A stretch of DNA of 64,000 nucleotides from Theocolax elegans (Eukaryota > Arthropoda > Insecta > Hymenoptera > Cerocephalidae). Both the position numbers and the translations under genes were made by a program. This document shows, piece by piece, positions 24,062 through 35,082 of this stretch. Where the stretch lies: contig CM047427.1 in assembly GCA_026168455.1 (NCBI GenBank), positions 58,915,249 to 58,979,248 on the forward strand, given 5' to 3'. Position 1 is the first letter of the stretch. Each line of letters begins with the position of its first letter. The notes under the pieces were generated by a model, which did no database searches, was not told the origin of the DNA, and worked only from the letters and a program-made list of their open reading frames with translations.

Positions 24062-24076
24062 TGGCGCCCAAATACG
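24062..24076 (+). promoter_or_regulatory. Primer-binding site
   Basis: TGGCGCCCAAATACG lies two bases after the LTR. TGGCGCCCAA is the start of the lysine-tRNA type of primer site; the match beyond that is not exact. Confidence 0.7.
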
Positions 24077-24982
24077 TGTGGATTAGGGATTACGCCGGAT
24101 TAATTATCACAGAGAAGTGATAATTAATTTTACGAATTATTTATTTATTTAATAATAAGAAATTTTTTAACAAGAATAAAGCTTTTATACCAAGTGGGTA
24201 GTAAAAGCCGAAAAGCCGCCGTGGTATTTGCGGACAAATACCACAACGTGAGGTCGACCCTGCGACTCAATTAGATTAATTTCCATCTCTCTCTCTCTCT
24301 CTCTCGAATCGTCTCGTTTTCGGCGGATTGAGACAATTATTCGTAAATAATTGACTCAAAATTCAACGAAGCGAATTGTAAAGCCTGCGCAAGGTTACAA
24401 ACTTGAACCTGGTATAATTGAAGCTTTTCGGACGGACATAACCTGGCCCGACGTCCTAACATTTATAGGTTAGGATAACAAATCCATGTTTATGCGATTG
24501 TAAGTGAGGTCATGCGTGCGGTTTAAATAATTTTTAGATAACGATAAGATATTAATTTGTCTGTGATTAAGTTACTTAAATTATTTAAATTCACTAATTT
24601 AAGAAGATTTAGTTGCGATAGACCTCGAGCCAGGTTAACAATTTAAATTAACGAGTAGATAAGAAAAATCTTGTATATTATTAAGTTTTAAATTCAAATT
24701 GTCCGCGGTTTTCTTTGATAGTTCTCTAGTGAGTGATAATAGAGTTCAAGAGAACCTGTCCGAAAAGCTAGAAGTGTATTTGCGGATAGCAGATTCAAGT
24801 GAGTGGCTATATATCTTAGGGAAAAGATAATTCCTTCAACTTCTGGCCCAATAATTTTAATTTTTCTTTGCTGCCACGCAAATTAAAATAGAATAACCTT
24901 GCGCACGCCAGGCCACAGTGCACCAAAAATAGAGATTTTTGTTTATTTGAAGTTATCCGCGAGCGATAATTAAATAAGCGCA
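24077..24982 (+). other. Untranslated leader of the gypsy-like element
   Basis: About 900 bp between primer site and gag start. It contains a CT run at 24286-24303 and no long open frame. The pair GATAATTAATT around 24119 and 24966 is AT-rich but not otherwise informative. Confidence 0.6.
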
Positions 24983-26908
24983 ATGGCCGACCGAAACGCC
25001 GACAGTTTTGTCCAACGAGACGAGGACATTATAGTGCAGGTGGACGAGTGGATCCACACCCAAAACGCAGCACAAATCGAGGCTCACCTAGAACAGATGG
25101 AGCTTCGACTTGATGGTTCCCGCTATCAAAAGGCGGAACGCCTACAGCAATGGCTGCTAGGAAATTATTCGGCCGACGAGTTCAGTCAAGAAACTGACAC
25201 CGTCAATGACCGGATAAGGCGGGTCGAGAAGCGGACAGAAGTGATCCGCCGAGTCGGGGAGAAAACGCCAGGAGCGTTACCTGATGAGAGAGGTACGCAC
25301 CTTATTGAGGAAAATCTCAATCGTACGACCCGACTACCTAGCGAGGACCTGCCAACAGCCCCAGAGGAGGGCCAATCTAGCAGCCAATCCAGTCGGAGGG
25401 GTAGTCAATCTGACTGGATAACGCTAATAGCGACCGATGGGACGCCATTTGATGTGCCGCGGCTATTCTCCACATGTCTGGCAGAACAAATTGCCAAGAC
25501 AAAAGCTCTACAAGAGCAAATGGAAAGTATGGCGGCACAGATTACGAGGCTAACCGATGCCGTAAGCCACATGACGTCCCAAAGAGCATCAAGTACGCGA
25601 TTGGATCCACTAGGCCCAAGTCCACGTGTCCAATTTCAGGACACGTATACCTGCTACCGGCCAGAGGAGTCACCGGTTCAACAAGAGGACGCACGACTAC
25701 AGCCCCAAACGCCAGGACCAGCTCCTAGCGCCACCCTGGGCGGAGCTTGGGAGGGGGGAGACACCTGGGTACCAGGAAGGCCCCCATGTGAAGAAAGTTC
25801 ACCCTTAAGGCCCCAAGCGTCGTGCGTCCAAGAACAACCGTCCTGGGCTTCGCGCTCATTTAACCCCACACGCGACCGAGGCGAGATCGTGAGAAAGTGG
25901 GGAATAAAGTTCTCAGGGGACGGAAGCGAGAGCATTAACAGCTTCTTAGAGCGCGTGGACGACTGCAGAGTTCTAGCAAACATGACGCAGGATGAAGTCC
26001 TTCCTTCTCTTTCGCAGTTGCTGGTGGAAGACGCCGCAAGGTGGTACCGCAATAACAAAGGAAAGTGGAGGAATTGGGACGAATTCACGTGCTCAATTAA
26101 ACGCTGGTACGGAGCCAGCGAAACTTACCAAGAGAAGCTGATCCTTGAATGCACCTCACGTACTCAGGGCGAAGACGAACCGGTACGTGAGTACATGAAT
26201 TGCATGATAGGCATGCTACAAGAGCTCGTCCCCAAGCCTAGCGAGAGGAACCAGGTAGATCATCTCTACCGAAACATGCTGCCGAGAATCCAGCGCCGGT
26301 TCAAGCGAATCGAGGCGCAGACGATCGACCAGCTGTTTGACTTGGCCCGCGAAGCGGAGCGGCTGCAAGAGCGCGAAAAGCTCTATAAACCACCTCCAAT
26401 GGAAGGGGAGCTGGTGCGGCCGGAGTTCGCGTATAAGGCCAAGAAGAAGTCAGACAAGGCTCCTCTGAAGGCAAAGGTAGCAGCGGTGGAATCCGATAAA
26501 TCCACCACCGGCAAGAATCTGGTGGAGCTGGACGCGATTCTCAACCAGCTGAAGAAGCTGCTACCAAGTGAGAACGGGAGCGCAGCCGGGAGTAGCAAAC
26601 CAGGAAGTCCCAAGAGTGGACGGCGGTTTGCTCAGAAAAAGAAAACCGCCGAACCCGGCCCGGAGAGCAGAGGGGCCAGTACGAGAAGCCCCGCGGCGGA
26701 AAGAGCGCGGAAGGAGGGCCAAGCAGGACGCCCTTCGATCCGAGCAAACCGATTTCCTGTAATGGGTGCGGTAAGCTTGCGTATTTCCGCCGCCATTGCC
26801 CTGACTGCAATCAGGGAAACGCCTCCGGGAGCGGCTAAACGGGACTCAGGCCGAACCCAAGGGCCAGAGAGTCCCCGAGATGCCCAGAACTTCGGGCCCA
26901 CGGAATGA
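24983..26908 (+). CDS. gag: Gag of a Ty3/gypsy-like element
   Basis: A 641-residue frame. The N-terminal part is charged, with a coiled-coil-like stretch at about 160-195. Residues ~300-480 form the retrotransposon capsid region (motifs KFSGDGSESINSFLERVDD, AARWYRNNKGKWRNWDEF, LDLAREAERLQERE-like end). The C-terminal third is Lys/Arg/Pro-rich. The last ~60 residues appear out of frame: in another frame at 26743-26838 a zinc-knuckle sequence CNGCGKLAYFRRHC is visible, ended by a stop at 26836. In it the expected His is Tyr, so the knuckle is damaged. This implies a one-base indel upstream in the basic region, real or from sequencing. Packages element RNA in the cytoplasm as family knowledge. 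Confidence 0.85.
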   Translation: MADRNADSFVQRDEDIIVQVDEWIHTQNAAQIEAHLEQMELRLDGSRYQKAERLQQWLLGNYSADEFSQETDTVNDRIRRVEKRTEVIRRVGEKTPGALPDERGTHLIEENLNRTTRLPSEDLPTAPEEGQSSSQSSRRGSQSDWITLIATDGTPFDVPRLFSTCLAEQIAKTKALQEQMESMAAQITRLTDAVSHMTSQRASSTRLDPLGPSPRVQFQDTYTCYRPEESPVQQEDARLQPQTPGPAPSATLGGAWEGGDTWVPGRPPCEESSPLRPQASCVQEQPSWASRSFNPTRDRGEIVRKWGIKFSGDGSESINSFLERVDDCRVLANMTQDEVLPSLSQLLVEDAARWYRNNKGKWRNWDEFTCSIKRWYGASETYQEKLILECTSRTQGEDEPVREYMNCMIGMLQELVPKPSERNQVDHLYRNMLPRIQRRFKRIEAQTIDQLFDLAREAERLQEREKLYKPPPMEGELVRPEFAYKAKKKSDKAPLKAKVAAVESDKSTTGKNLVELDAILNQLKKLLPSENGSAAGSSKPGSPKSGRRFAQKKKTAEPGPESRGASTRSPAAERARKEGQAGRPSIRANRFPVMGAVSLRISAAIALTAIRETPPGAAKRDSGRTQGPESPRDAQNFGPTE

Positions 26909-27545
26909 ACGAGACCGCGCGGAGCTCATCCGCGGCGGGATAGACTCGATGAAGCCAGAGGAGCATAGGAAGGGAATCGATTCCCAAGATTCTATTCCTC
27001 AAGGTCAGCAGGAGCCACACCGGAGCTACCGTCCAGAGGACGAGACGCGCTGGTGGCTCCAAGCGGAAATAGGCGATTTCCGGATCAGAGCCCTGTACGA
27101 TCCAGGAGCTTCGACGACGGTAATGGGGTCTAATGGCCTCACAATCGCTACCGCCCTGGGAAAATCGCTCTCTACCGAAAACGCGGGGAGAGTGAAATTG
27201 GCTGATGGACATGCACAACCACTGAGTGGGCACGTAATGTTGCCTTTCACCATCGGTGGTGAGACCAAGGAGCTCAGGGTTGCCATTATGCCAAATCTGG
27301 ACGCCGAATGTTACGTAGGAGTCAATTTCGTACGTGCATTTCGTGCAGTTCTAGACCCAGACGCTGATCAGCTGTTCCTCAAAAACAGCAAAGCCCACGT
27401 CCAGTTAGAGGTAGCTAGCTTGGACGGAGGTACGGCTTCTTTGTCGTCAGCAGGTGTGGCTGACGCAACCGACAGTCAACGCGAGGAATTGCGTCAGCTG
27501 TTGGACCGAGTTCTATCCAACACAGTTGATTCTATAAATTGTTAA
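26880..27545 (+). pseudogene. Truncated pol: retroviral-type aspartic protease
   Basis: A 221-residue frame after gag. The protease active-site region reads ALYDPGASTTVMGSNG, with DPGA in place of the usual D(S/T)GA, and a later hydrophobic ECYVGVNFVRAF segment fits the second half of the fold. The frame stops at 27545 shortly after LRQLLDRVLS, where reverse transcriptase would follow. From there the DNA turns abruptly AT-rich. Reverse transcriptase, integrase and 3' LTR are absent, so the element cannot move by itself. Confidence 0.8.
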
Positions 27546-27751
27546 TTTTTTGTTTAACCGAAATTACATGCTTATTTAACTCTCCTTAATCCTTTCCAAG
27601 TGTTTATTACTTTTTCGATTTAAATTTACCTAAATATTTATCAGCGACAAATTTTAATATTCATATTATATATTTATTAAACTTTTTATAAATTAAAAAC
27701 TAACTTTTTATGCTAGGAAATATACGATTTGTAATTATAAGGAAATAAAGA
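27546..27751. other. AT-rich flank before the gap
   Basis: Nothing recognised. Confidence 0.5.
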
Positions 27752-27851
27752 NNNNNNNNNNNNNNNNNNNNNNNNNNNNNNNNNNNNNNNNNNNNNNNNN
27801 NNNNNNNNNNNNNNNNNNNNNNNNNNNNNNNNNNNNNNNNNNNNNNNNNNN
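27752..27851. other. Assembly gap (100 N)
   Basis: Exactly 100 N, the usual placeholder for a gap of unknown size. What joins the two sides cannot be known from this window. Confidence 0.99.
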
Positions 27852-28408
27852 ATTCTTCAAGATTAATATTTTGTGGAAGTAGTATCCTAACCTCACTTTA
27901 CCTATCCTTCTCCTTACCTGCAACTAGGTTTGGACAACCTGCTGCTTTCCTCAACTCTAATTTCTGTTCAGTATTATTTACTAATACTTTTGCAGGTACT
28001 CGAAGGAGGTTTTACAGCAGCGGAGGACCACCACTTTCTTTAATCAGCCTGGATACGGCTTGATTGATTTCTACGCATCTGTCATATACTGTCTACACTA
28101 CCTCAACTTCTACCTGATACGATTATTTTCTCCAGGACATAATGTACAGGATTCAACACAGGACCTCAACATACTATACCAGGATTACTCAACACAGGAA
28201 TGGATATTGTATTATGCGGAACACTAACAGGGACAGTGATTTTGTGCGTGTGCGTATGTGACACTGGAGTTCGTACTCCTTCCTCACGGTCTAGACTAGC
28301 TGGATTCCGAGTGAGTTATGATTTAATTCCTATAAGCTATGGGGCTTTGGGATACAAATATAATAGTACGCTAAGTAAGTGACATGCAGTCAGAACTGCC
28401 ATGTCACA
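27852..28408 (-). mobile_element. Possible LTR remnant cut by the gap
   Basis: The right end, GACATGCAGT ... ACTGCCATGTCACA at 28381-28408, has the same position and form as the ends of the LTRs at 6083-7416 and 61584-62824: an imperfect stem-loop finishing in TCACA. The body is moderately GC-rich like those LTRs but I cannot align it in detail. The left part lies in or beyond the gap. Confidence 0.4.
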
Positions 28409-28564
28409 ATGCATATTACTCCTATTTATTCACTCTGTTTAATAATCGAGACATGCATTATGAAACACCGGTACAAGTACAAGAGAAGTGATTATTAATA
28501 GGGACATATTTAGCAGAAAAGATCAACGTACATGTCTGAACATAATGTAATTTAAAGTTTTTCG

Positions 28565-29118
28565 TTAAGAGGATGTCGGAGCTATAGTCTCCAATGATAG
28601 CCACTCGATTTCAAGGCTCCGAATGGCGCTGTAACCAGGTGTCGATTTCGATGATAAACGTACTTCAAACATAAATTATTATAAATTTTACAGCTACAAA
28701 GAGCTGTTGAAAGATACTTTCCCTCTTAGCTATAACTAAAATTAAGATAATTGTAATATTACTCTTGGCAGCAAATGTTTATTTTTTAAAAGAAATGTGT
28801 AATACGTCTCGTATTCAGTGAGTGTATATCTGCCATAATGCTACATGCAACGTATTACATATTTCTTTAAAAAAAATGAACATTCGCTGCCAAGAGTAAT
28901 ATTAGAATTACCTTAATTTTAGTTATAGCTAGGGGAGAAAGTATCTTTTGACAACTCTATAGACATATATAACTCTATGTACATGTATGTAGCCGTTAAA
29001 TTTATAATTTATGTTTGAAGTACGTTTATCGTCGAAATCGACACCTGACTACAGCGCTAATCGGAGCCACGAGGTCAAGCGGCTATCGACGGAGGTTATA
29101 GCTCCGACATCCCCTTAA
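28565..29118. mobile_element. TTAA fold-back element, ~546 bp
   Basis: Flanked by TTAA at 28565-28568 and 29115-29118. Ends read GAGGATGTCGGAGCTATA and, on minus, GGGGATGTCGGAGCTATA. The inverted similarity continues to the centre near 28830, including ACGTATTACA(C)AT, GCTGCCAAGAGTAATATTA and TTAGCTATAACTAAAATTAA, so the element is almost wholly palindromic. No open frame. It shares its terminal motif with 4618-19378 and 31351-31732. Confidence 0.85.
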
Positions 29119-29937
29119 TCACATTTTCCAATTACTTTTTAACTCTATGGAAGAGCGTTTAATAATAGAAACATTTATCTTAATCCAAAATTAAATTGCA
29201 CAGATTGCTTTTCAATCTAAAAACTATTATTAAATTAAAAAATAATTAAAACTTCTACATACATATTTAATAAACTACACTTCTTTTTTAACAATTGTAC
29301 TACTTGAATATTTTTTACACTTTTTTAAAAAATGTTCCAATTTTCTTATAACCTTTGGTTTATGTTTGAAATTAATTTAAAGGTTATAATAAAATTATAA
29401 CGAATAATTAAATAATTAACAATAAAAGTATTATTTTATAAATTCTGACAAAATTTTTTGGATTTAATCTTTGAATTTTATTGTAATTTCAATTTAAATT
29501 ATTCAATTAAAACTTTTTTCAGAAATCTCAAAATTTAATAACATCAATAGAAGAACAATTACCGTCAAAGTAAACAATGGAATGAGTATCAAAATCTTTA
29601 CTTTCACCTCCAGTACAACTACTATATATACGAAAATGACCACAAATGCCAGAAAAGAATTCGTGGGCTTCAGTGTCTATAATTGTGAGCAGTTTTTTGT
29701 TATATAACTTAAACTTCGAAAAACAATTCTATACTTATATTAAATAATTGGGCACTATTTTTATGTTTTCGAATTGTGTATTCACTTGAAATGAATTTAT
29801 AAAAAAATTTAATAATTTACTTGTTGGATTTTATTATATTTTAATTAAAATTTATACTTAAAACTTTTGTATAATTTTTTTTGTACATTTGTTTCCTATC
29901 GTTTTCATTAACATCTGAAATGATTTTTTTGTTTTAG
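29119..29937. other. AT-rich DNA with weak exon candidates
   Basis: An open segment at 29523-29568 follows a good acceptor (TTTTTTCAG), and another at 29582-29690 starts with ATG. Neither joins the exon at 29938 in a consistent phase with a consensus donor, so the 5' end of that gene is unresolved. Confidence 0.4.
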
Positions 29938-30592
29938 AAATCCGTAAAATTATTATCACCTCCATCCTTCAGATTAAGATTTGTGATGCATCCATCAAAT
30001 GTAAGTAATTAATTATCGCATGTAATGATGGTATATACTCAATGCAAACTAATAATTTTATTTACAGATTGAAAGACCACCATTAACCATACGAATTCCG
30101 CCGACACATACATCGGCAATAATAACAGCTACAAGTATTAATACCAACAACTCAGAACCTGTAAGTATATTTTTATAACTACCCTTGACTTTAAATTTTA
30201 TATATATTACGTTTTACGTTTGGTGATATTTTTATGTTTAGATCTTTACTAGGGAGCATGCGCTATGGCCTAGAGCACTTCAAATAAGACCGCCACCATT
30301 ACCATCAATTCGTGAAGTGCTTGGCGATGAATTATTTGATGGTATGCAGCAAAGTACAGTTGATGCATTGATTAATGAATTGCCGAAACCAGAGCCATTA
30401 AAATTAACGCCATATGTTAACGAGTACCACGAGCTGCACGCAAACATAGAACCTTGTACATTATCAAGAAAAACATGTAAGGCTTACGTTCGAATGGAAT
30501 TGTCTTGCGTACCGTGGATCAGAAAACCCACAATACCATTCAAATTTAGCCATAAAAAAATTAATTGTTCTCTGCGTAATTATATTGATTAG
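29938..30592 (+). CDS. Spliced gene of unknown function (3 exons seen)
   Basis: Three segments have acceptor and donor sites that keep one frame: 29938-30000 (63 nt, donor GTAAGT), 30068-30160 (93 nt, donor GTAAGT, acceptor TTTACAG) and 30242-30592 (351 nt, acceptor TTTAG, ending in TAG). All junctions are phase 0. The product of these parts is about 168 residues, rich in Pro, Thr and Ile at the start (RPPLTIRIPPTHTS), then IREVLGDELFDGMQQS and a basic C-terminus with four cysteines. I do not recognise the family. The start codon and any first exon are not fixed. A decayed mobile-element gene is an alternative. Confidence 0.5.
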
Positions 30593-31183
30593 TTTTGATT
30601 AAAAAAATTAAAATGTGAAAAATTGGAGTTTTTATGTCAAACGCTTTCAGGAACAGAAAACATTTAATCTACTTGAAATTTTGGGAAGTGATAGTTATTT
30701 TGGTAATTGCGATCCCTATTATTTTTCAGCTCGAAATATCTATAATTATCTAAGTTAGTAAGCATCATATATTTTTGTACAAAATGCTTATATCTCTGAA
30801 AATAATATAGATTTATCTACTATTTGGTCAATTATTGCACATATTTGGCACTAGGTATAGTTTACTTAGTATCTATAATGTGTCGCTCTATAATTAAAAA
30901 CAAAAGCAATAGAAAAACAAATATTCTCTTATTAAATTTGTACAAAGATATGCTCATAACTATACCTTTTTTCTCTGAATCCTCCATATATAACATCATA
31001 ATTTTTTGTAATCAATATATAAATAAATAAGTAATGTAATACACTAATTAAGCAAAAAACAGTCATTGATAAAAGATGCTTAATAAAAACAAAATTTGAT
31101 GATGATCTGAGGTAACCTGAGTCAATAGTAGATAAATTAATAATAATTCATTGTTAATAAGAATAATTAGAATCTATATTTAC
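30593..31183. other. AT-rich stretch without a gene
   Basis: No convincing open frame or repeat. It includes the likely 3' untranslated region of the gene ending at 30592. Confidence 0.5.
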
Positions 31184-31316
31184 CTGATCCGGGAGTTGTC
31201 TATTGTTGTTTCGGTGGCGGATTGTTGGAGGCGATGAGTCGTTGACTGTTCCTGGTTCCTTTGCTGACCGAAGACGGAGGATCCCTGGGTAGTCAGCTTT
31301 TCCAGGACCACTGCAT
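31184..31316 (-). CDS. Orphan minus-strand exon candidate
   Basis: A 133-nt segment of about 50 percent GC in very AT-rich DNA. On the minus strand it has acceptor CTCTTACAG before 31316 and donor GTAAAT after 31184. It is open in the frame that reads AVVLEKLTTQGSSVFGQ and ends TTIDNSRI (2 nt, 43 codons, 2 nt). The composition jump and splice sites support an internal exon of a gene lying mostly outside or in introns here. Family not recognised; Gln/Thr/Ser-rich. Confidence 0.45.
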
Positions 31317-31350
31317 CTGTAAGAGAAAAATAGGATAATAAATAGTATAT

Positions 31351-31732
31351 TAAGGGGATGTCGGATTCAGAAAATGGTAATTTTTTATATTTTTGTACAC
31401 AAAAGAAAAAATTTTGAAAAAATCCTGAACGTCATGTCCTTAGGCATATTTTATCGATATACTCAAATTTTTCAGATTTCTAGTTCTATAATTTATATCT
31501 GATTTTTGCGTTGAAAATTCATGCCTTTTTAGATAAATAATTACTGACCAAAAATTGTTTATTCAATTATTATTAACAAATTTATTTATTCTTAAAAAAT
31601 CAAAACGTCATGCTCTCGGTTTTATTTTAACCTATCCATATGTTTTTTTTAGATTTTTAATTCAATATGTGCAACATAATTTTTATGTTAAAAGGTGTAG
31701 ATCTCTGTAACTTGGGTCCGATATCCCGTTAA
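31351..31732. mobile_element. TTAA element, ~375 bp
   Basis: TTAA at 31351-31354 and 31729-31732. The left end reads GGGGATGTCGGA; the right end on minus reads CGGGATATCGGACC. The TIRs are short and imperfect and the interior is AT-rich and non-coding. A MITE of the same terminal type as 28565-29118. Confidence 0.65.
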
Positions 31733-32174
31733 CAAATTAAAATACATGTATTCGTGTACAGTGCGTCCCTCGTGGTAGCGTTAATGGGAGTAGCCGTTGT
31801 CAAGTTGGCGCATCTTATACCAGGACGCGTCGCGACGGAGATCAGCCGATATACGGACATACTAGCAACAAAAAAATACCATTAACGCTAACAGCGTTAA
31901 CAACCGCAAGTAAAAAAATTGCGGGTGCTCTCATTTCTCTGTAAAAAATTAAAAACTTTTGAAGTAGCGAAAATGGTGGAACATACGATTTCAACGTATG
32001 GTAATATGCAGCCTACGCTTAGGAAATCAATGCAAATTGTTTACAATTTAATTGCGGCTTACGTTTATAACAGCGTTATTGCGAAATTTTTTATAATTAT
32101 TCAATAATTAATTAATTTTTATATTACGAAAAAATTCGCCCGTTCCGGATTCCGTGTTCCAACTATCTGGTCGG
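31733..32174. other. No gene seen
   Basis: Mixed composition with a GC-richer patch at 31765-31860. The open frame at 31919-32107 has no recognisable features. Confidence 0.5.
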
Positions 32175-33655
32175 TTCTGATCTCGCTCTAGAGTTTACGA
32201 TTTTGTCAGTCGATAATGGCCCAGTCGGTAAACGATAGAGTTAGCAGTTGACTTGTTGTTATAAACAAAGTGTAAACAAAAGTGGTAACTAATTGAAATT
32301 TATGTAATTCTATTTAAGAATATTGGTACGTAGTGCGTATATTGCATTATTTTTATCTGTTTTATTAATTATAATGCAGAAATTAATAAGATAAAAATTT
32401 ATTTATGTATGTTTGCAAAGACTCTTGTAGATGAATTATTTGTTTCTATTTTACAGTACAAAATAAAGACTCAAATAAAGATGCAAAACAAAAGAATTTC
32501 ACAGGTACAGGATTTGGCCTGGAAACTGATGGTGTATCAATTATAAGCGAAGAGGTGCAGCAAGTGCGAATGACTAATTGCATATAGAACTCCTTCAGTA
32601 CTTGCTGACCAGGGTGTTTGATGGAGCTAAAAGAGGAGAATGCGTCATTTGCATGATGGAATTGGTGACTTGGTGAAGAAAAGACTTATTTATCTTGCAT
32701 GCACATGCAGCACTGGTTGCTGAGAACATTAACTAGCTCTATCTGCATGGTATCCATGGACACAGCTGTGATACATTCTTATCTTAACTAGAGCACACAC
32801 ACAAGTAAAAAAACTGCTGCAGTTTTTTTTGTCAAGAGAGGATCTAATACGACTAATTGCATTTGTTTGATTCTTTTAATACTGCAAATTTTCAATGTGA
32901 AGGGATTGACAGCAATTTTCAAAGGAGTAATCTATTTTCATTATTCCCTGCTTTGGTACACTATATCTTTGCTTGTACGAAGAATGATTGATTAAAAAGA
33001 CTTGATTTAATTTCATACTGTACCAAACAATAATGTATTTCACCAGCAAGCGAAGGATCCTACTATGAATTTGAAGGTATAATTGCAGGTATAATACCCC
33101 TTAATTTTGTTAATAATCATTTAAATAAATTTTGAACTAAAATTTTAATTACTTACTGATATGACTGTTCGCCTTACAGATTATGCACTCAAGCAATGAA
33201 CAAGATTCAATCGATGACTGATCGCAAAGCACCTGTGAGATTTATCTTGAGTTGCAACATTCCTAAATGACATTTTACTGGAAATGTGCATCATCTTGTC
33301 TCTGGTACATTATACTTTTGAATTTACGTTGTAGCAAAAAATGAGTGTTTTTAATTTATTTTATAAAATGTCTACCTTTTGTTTCAGGTTATTCAGATCT
33401 TAATATCATATTGTAAGAATTTACAATGTTAGTAAAAGATGTGGGCGTAGAAGATGTAAATGTTGTACATATTGTCAAAGTTAAAACTATAGTATACACG
33501 TACATGTATTTATCGACACACCAAATTCACCAAATCTTTCATTACACTTTACAATAAGAAATTTATTACTTCATATTTCTAGATTCTATGTAAATTAAAA
33601 TTGCTAAATTTTGCATACATTTTTGACATTTATGAAATAAATATTTGTGTGCATT
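32175..33655 (+). repeat. 1.45-kb dispersed repeat, plus copy
   Basis: Runs from TTCTGATCTCGC to GTGTGCATTA. A near-identical copy lies in inverted orientation at 53721-55162. No long open frame exists. Intron-like signals (TTTTACAG at 32448-32455, CTTACAG near 33180) and an AATAAA close to the end (33638) suggest it derives from a transcribed, possibly non-coding, gene; since intron-like parts are kept it is not a processed copy. This copy has about 40 bp near 32217-32256 that the other lacks. Confidence 0.85.
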
Positions 33656-33719
33656 AAATAGAGTTACATAAATAGCCTTAATATACTAGAAATTAAAAAT
33701 TAGATAATCAGAGACTAAT

Positions 33720-35082
33720 ATTATCTAATAATGCAATCAGAAATTGTTGAACCGAACAGGTTGTCTATGAATGATATTAGCCTGGAACTTGATTCTTCTT
33801 CGCTGCTTGTGCTTATTAGTTCGTTGAATGTTCTTATACTAGCAATTGATAATTCATTTGTCTGATTCTCATACGTCTTCAATAAGTGCAGTAGTTTTTA
33901 AAGGCTCGAATGACAGTCTGTACCTTCTTTGGCTATGGTACTTTGACTTAAAATAATAATAAACTGCACAACACCTACAAAAGTCTCTACATTATCTACT
34001 TGAGTTAGATATCCGACAGTTCTTAAATAAAATGTTTGAAAAATTTCGTTCGTTTTCTTAACGCATTTCCAATCTGATGTAGCTTTCAACAAATGTGCTA
34101 CGTTATGCCTGTAAAAGCAGACAGGAAGATCAGAATTGTTTTTATTAAAAATATAATTTTTCTCGCCCAGGCAAAAGTTTTTAAATTAATATTGAATTTT
34201 GTCGGTCTTGCTGAGCTAACGTCTAACGACTCTAAGAACTCCAAGTTGCTCGCTCGAAAAGGCACGACAATTCGCCGCGTATCAATCCTGAGGACAACAT
34301 TATGAAGGCCACAAGCCGCCAGACATAAACCAAAAGAAGAAGCAAATAAAATACTAAGTAATAAAATTGAAAATATTTTAGTAAGAAAGAAAGAAATTTT
34401 ACGTCTATGTGTTTCGTCTTTATTGTCAGAATTGTTTTTATTAATGAGAATTTCAAAGCACTGATTATTGTAGTGCTTGAATGTCATTTTATTGAACGAA
34501 AGGCAGACAAACAGAAGTTCTAACAAAGATGTTTAAATAATCTTCATTGGTAGGACTTTCACCACTTATGCTACTTTTGCAATCACTACATTGACCAAAA
34601 AATTTGAATTTATCAGTTGTGATGTATCCATTTAAGGCAAAAGCGCATGGTAAATTTTTTAATTCCCATATTTTATCTCGTATATTATTTGTCCATCCTT
34701 CTTCTTTTTTTTTAGTTTTTAAACATTTTATAATATCGCTGCTTGATAAATTTATGAAAAATTCTAGCTTTTCGCAATTGTAAGGATTTTTCATCTCGTG
34801 ATCTGTTTCGTAAATTGGATCCAAATCTTATGATCCTTCATTTTTTTCGTCAACACTTTTTACGTTGTAATGGCATTTTAAATCATTAGTTAGACTCTTA
34901 TTTTTGTACACAAGCAAATACAATGATTCAGGTAACATGCGTAAGTTTAACGATTTTTGCAAGTCTTTCCAAATTTGACACTTTTTTCCTTTCAGTGTTC
35001 CATCGTAGTTAAAAATCTCTGGCCTCTGCTTTTTCAGTTCAGACACAAGAAATGTCTGCGATATTTCTGGTTTTTTAGGCAT
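33720..35082 (-). pseudogene. Decayed transposase-like gene, minus copy
   Basis: Starts at 35082 with MPKKPEISQTFLVSELKK. An in-frame stop at 34825-34827 separates this from a continuing frame to 34489 (motifs LPCAFALNGYITTDKFKFFG, CSDCKSS). Downstream the reading frame shifts repeatedly. At 34098-33900 a segment reading LLKATSDWKCVKKTNEIFQ and FYLRTVGYLTQVDNVETF is clearly the same region as HFxxxxxWKxxK...FY in the plus-strand gene at 36700-36900. The order (N-terminal helical region, cysteine-containing region, RNase-H-like region) matches a family of uncharacterised, transposase-like proteins I associate with insects and hydrozoans. Too broken to be functional. Confidence 0.55.

Noticed and set aside
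21550..24071. Several 60-140 residue frames
   Set aside because: They repeat between the two LTR copies with indels and match LTR or palindrome sequence, not proteins.
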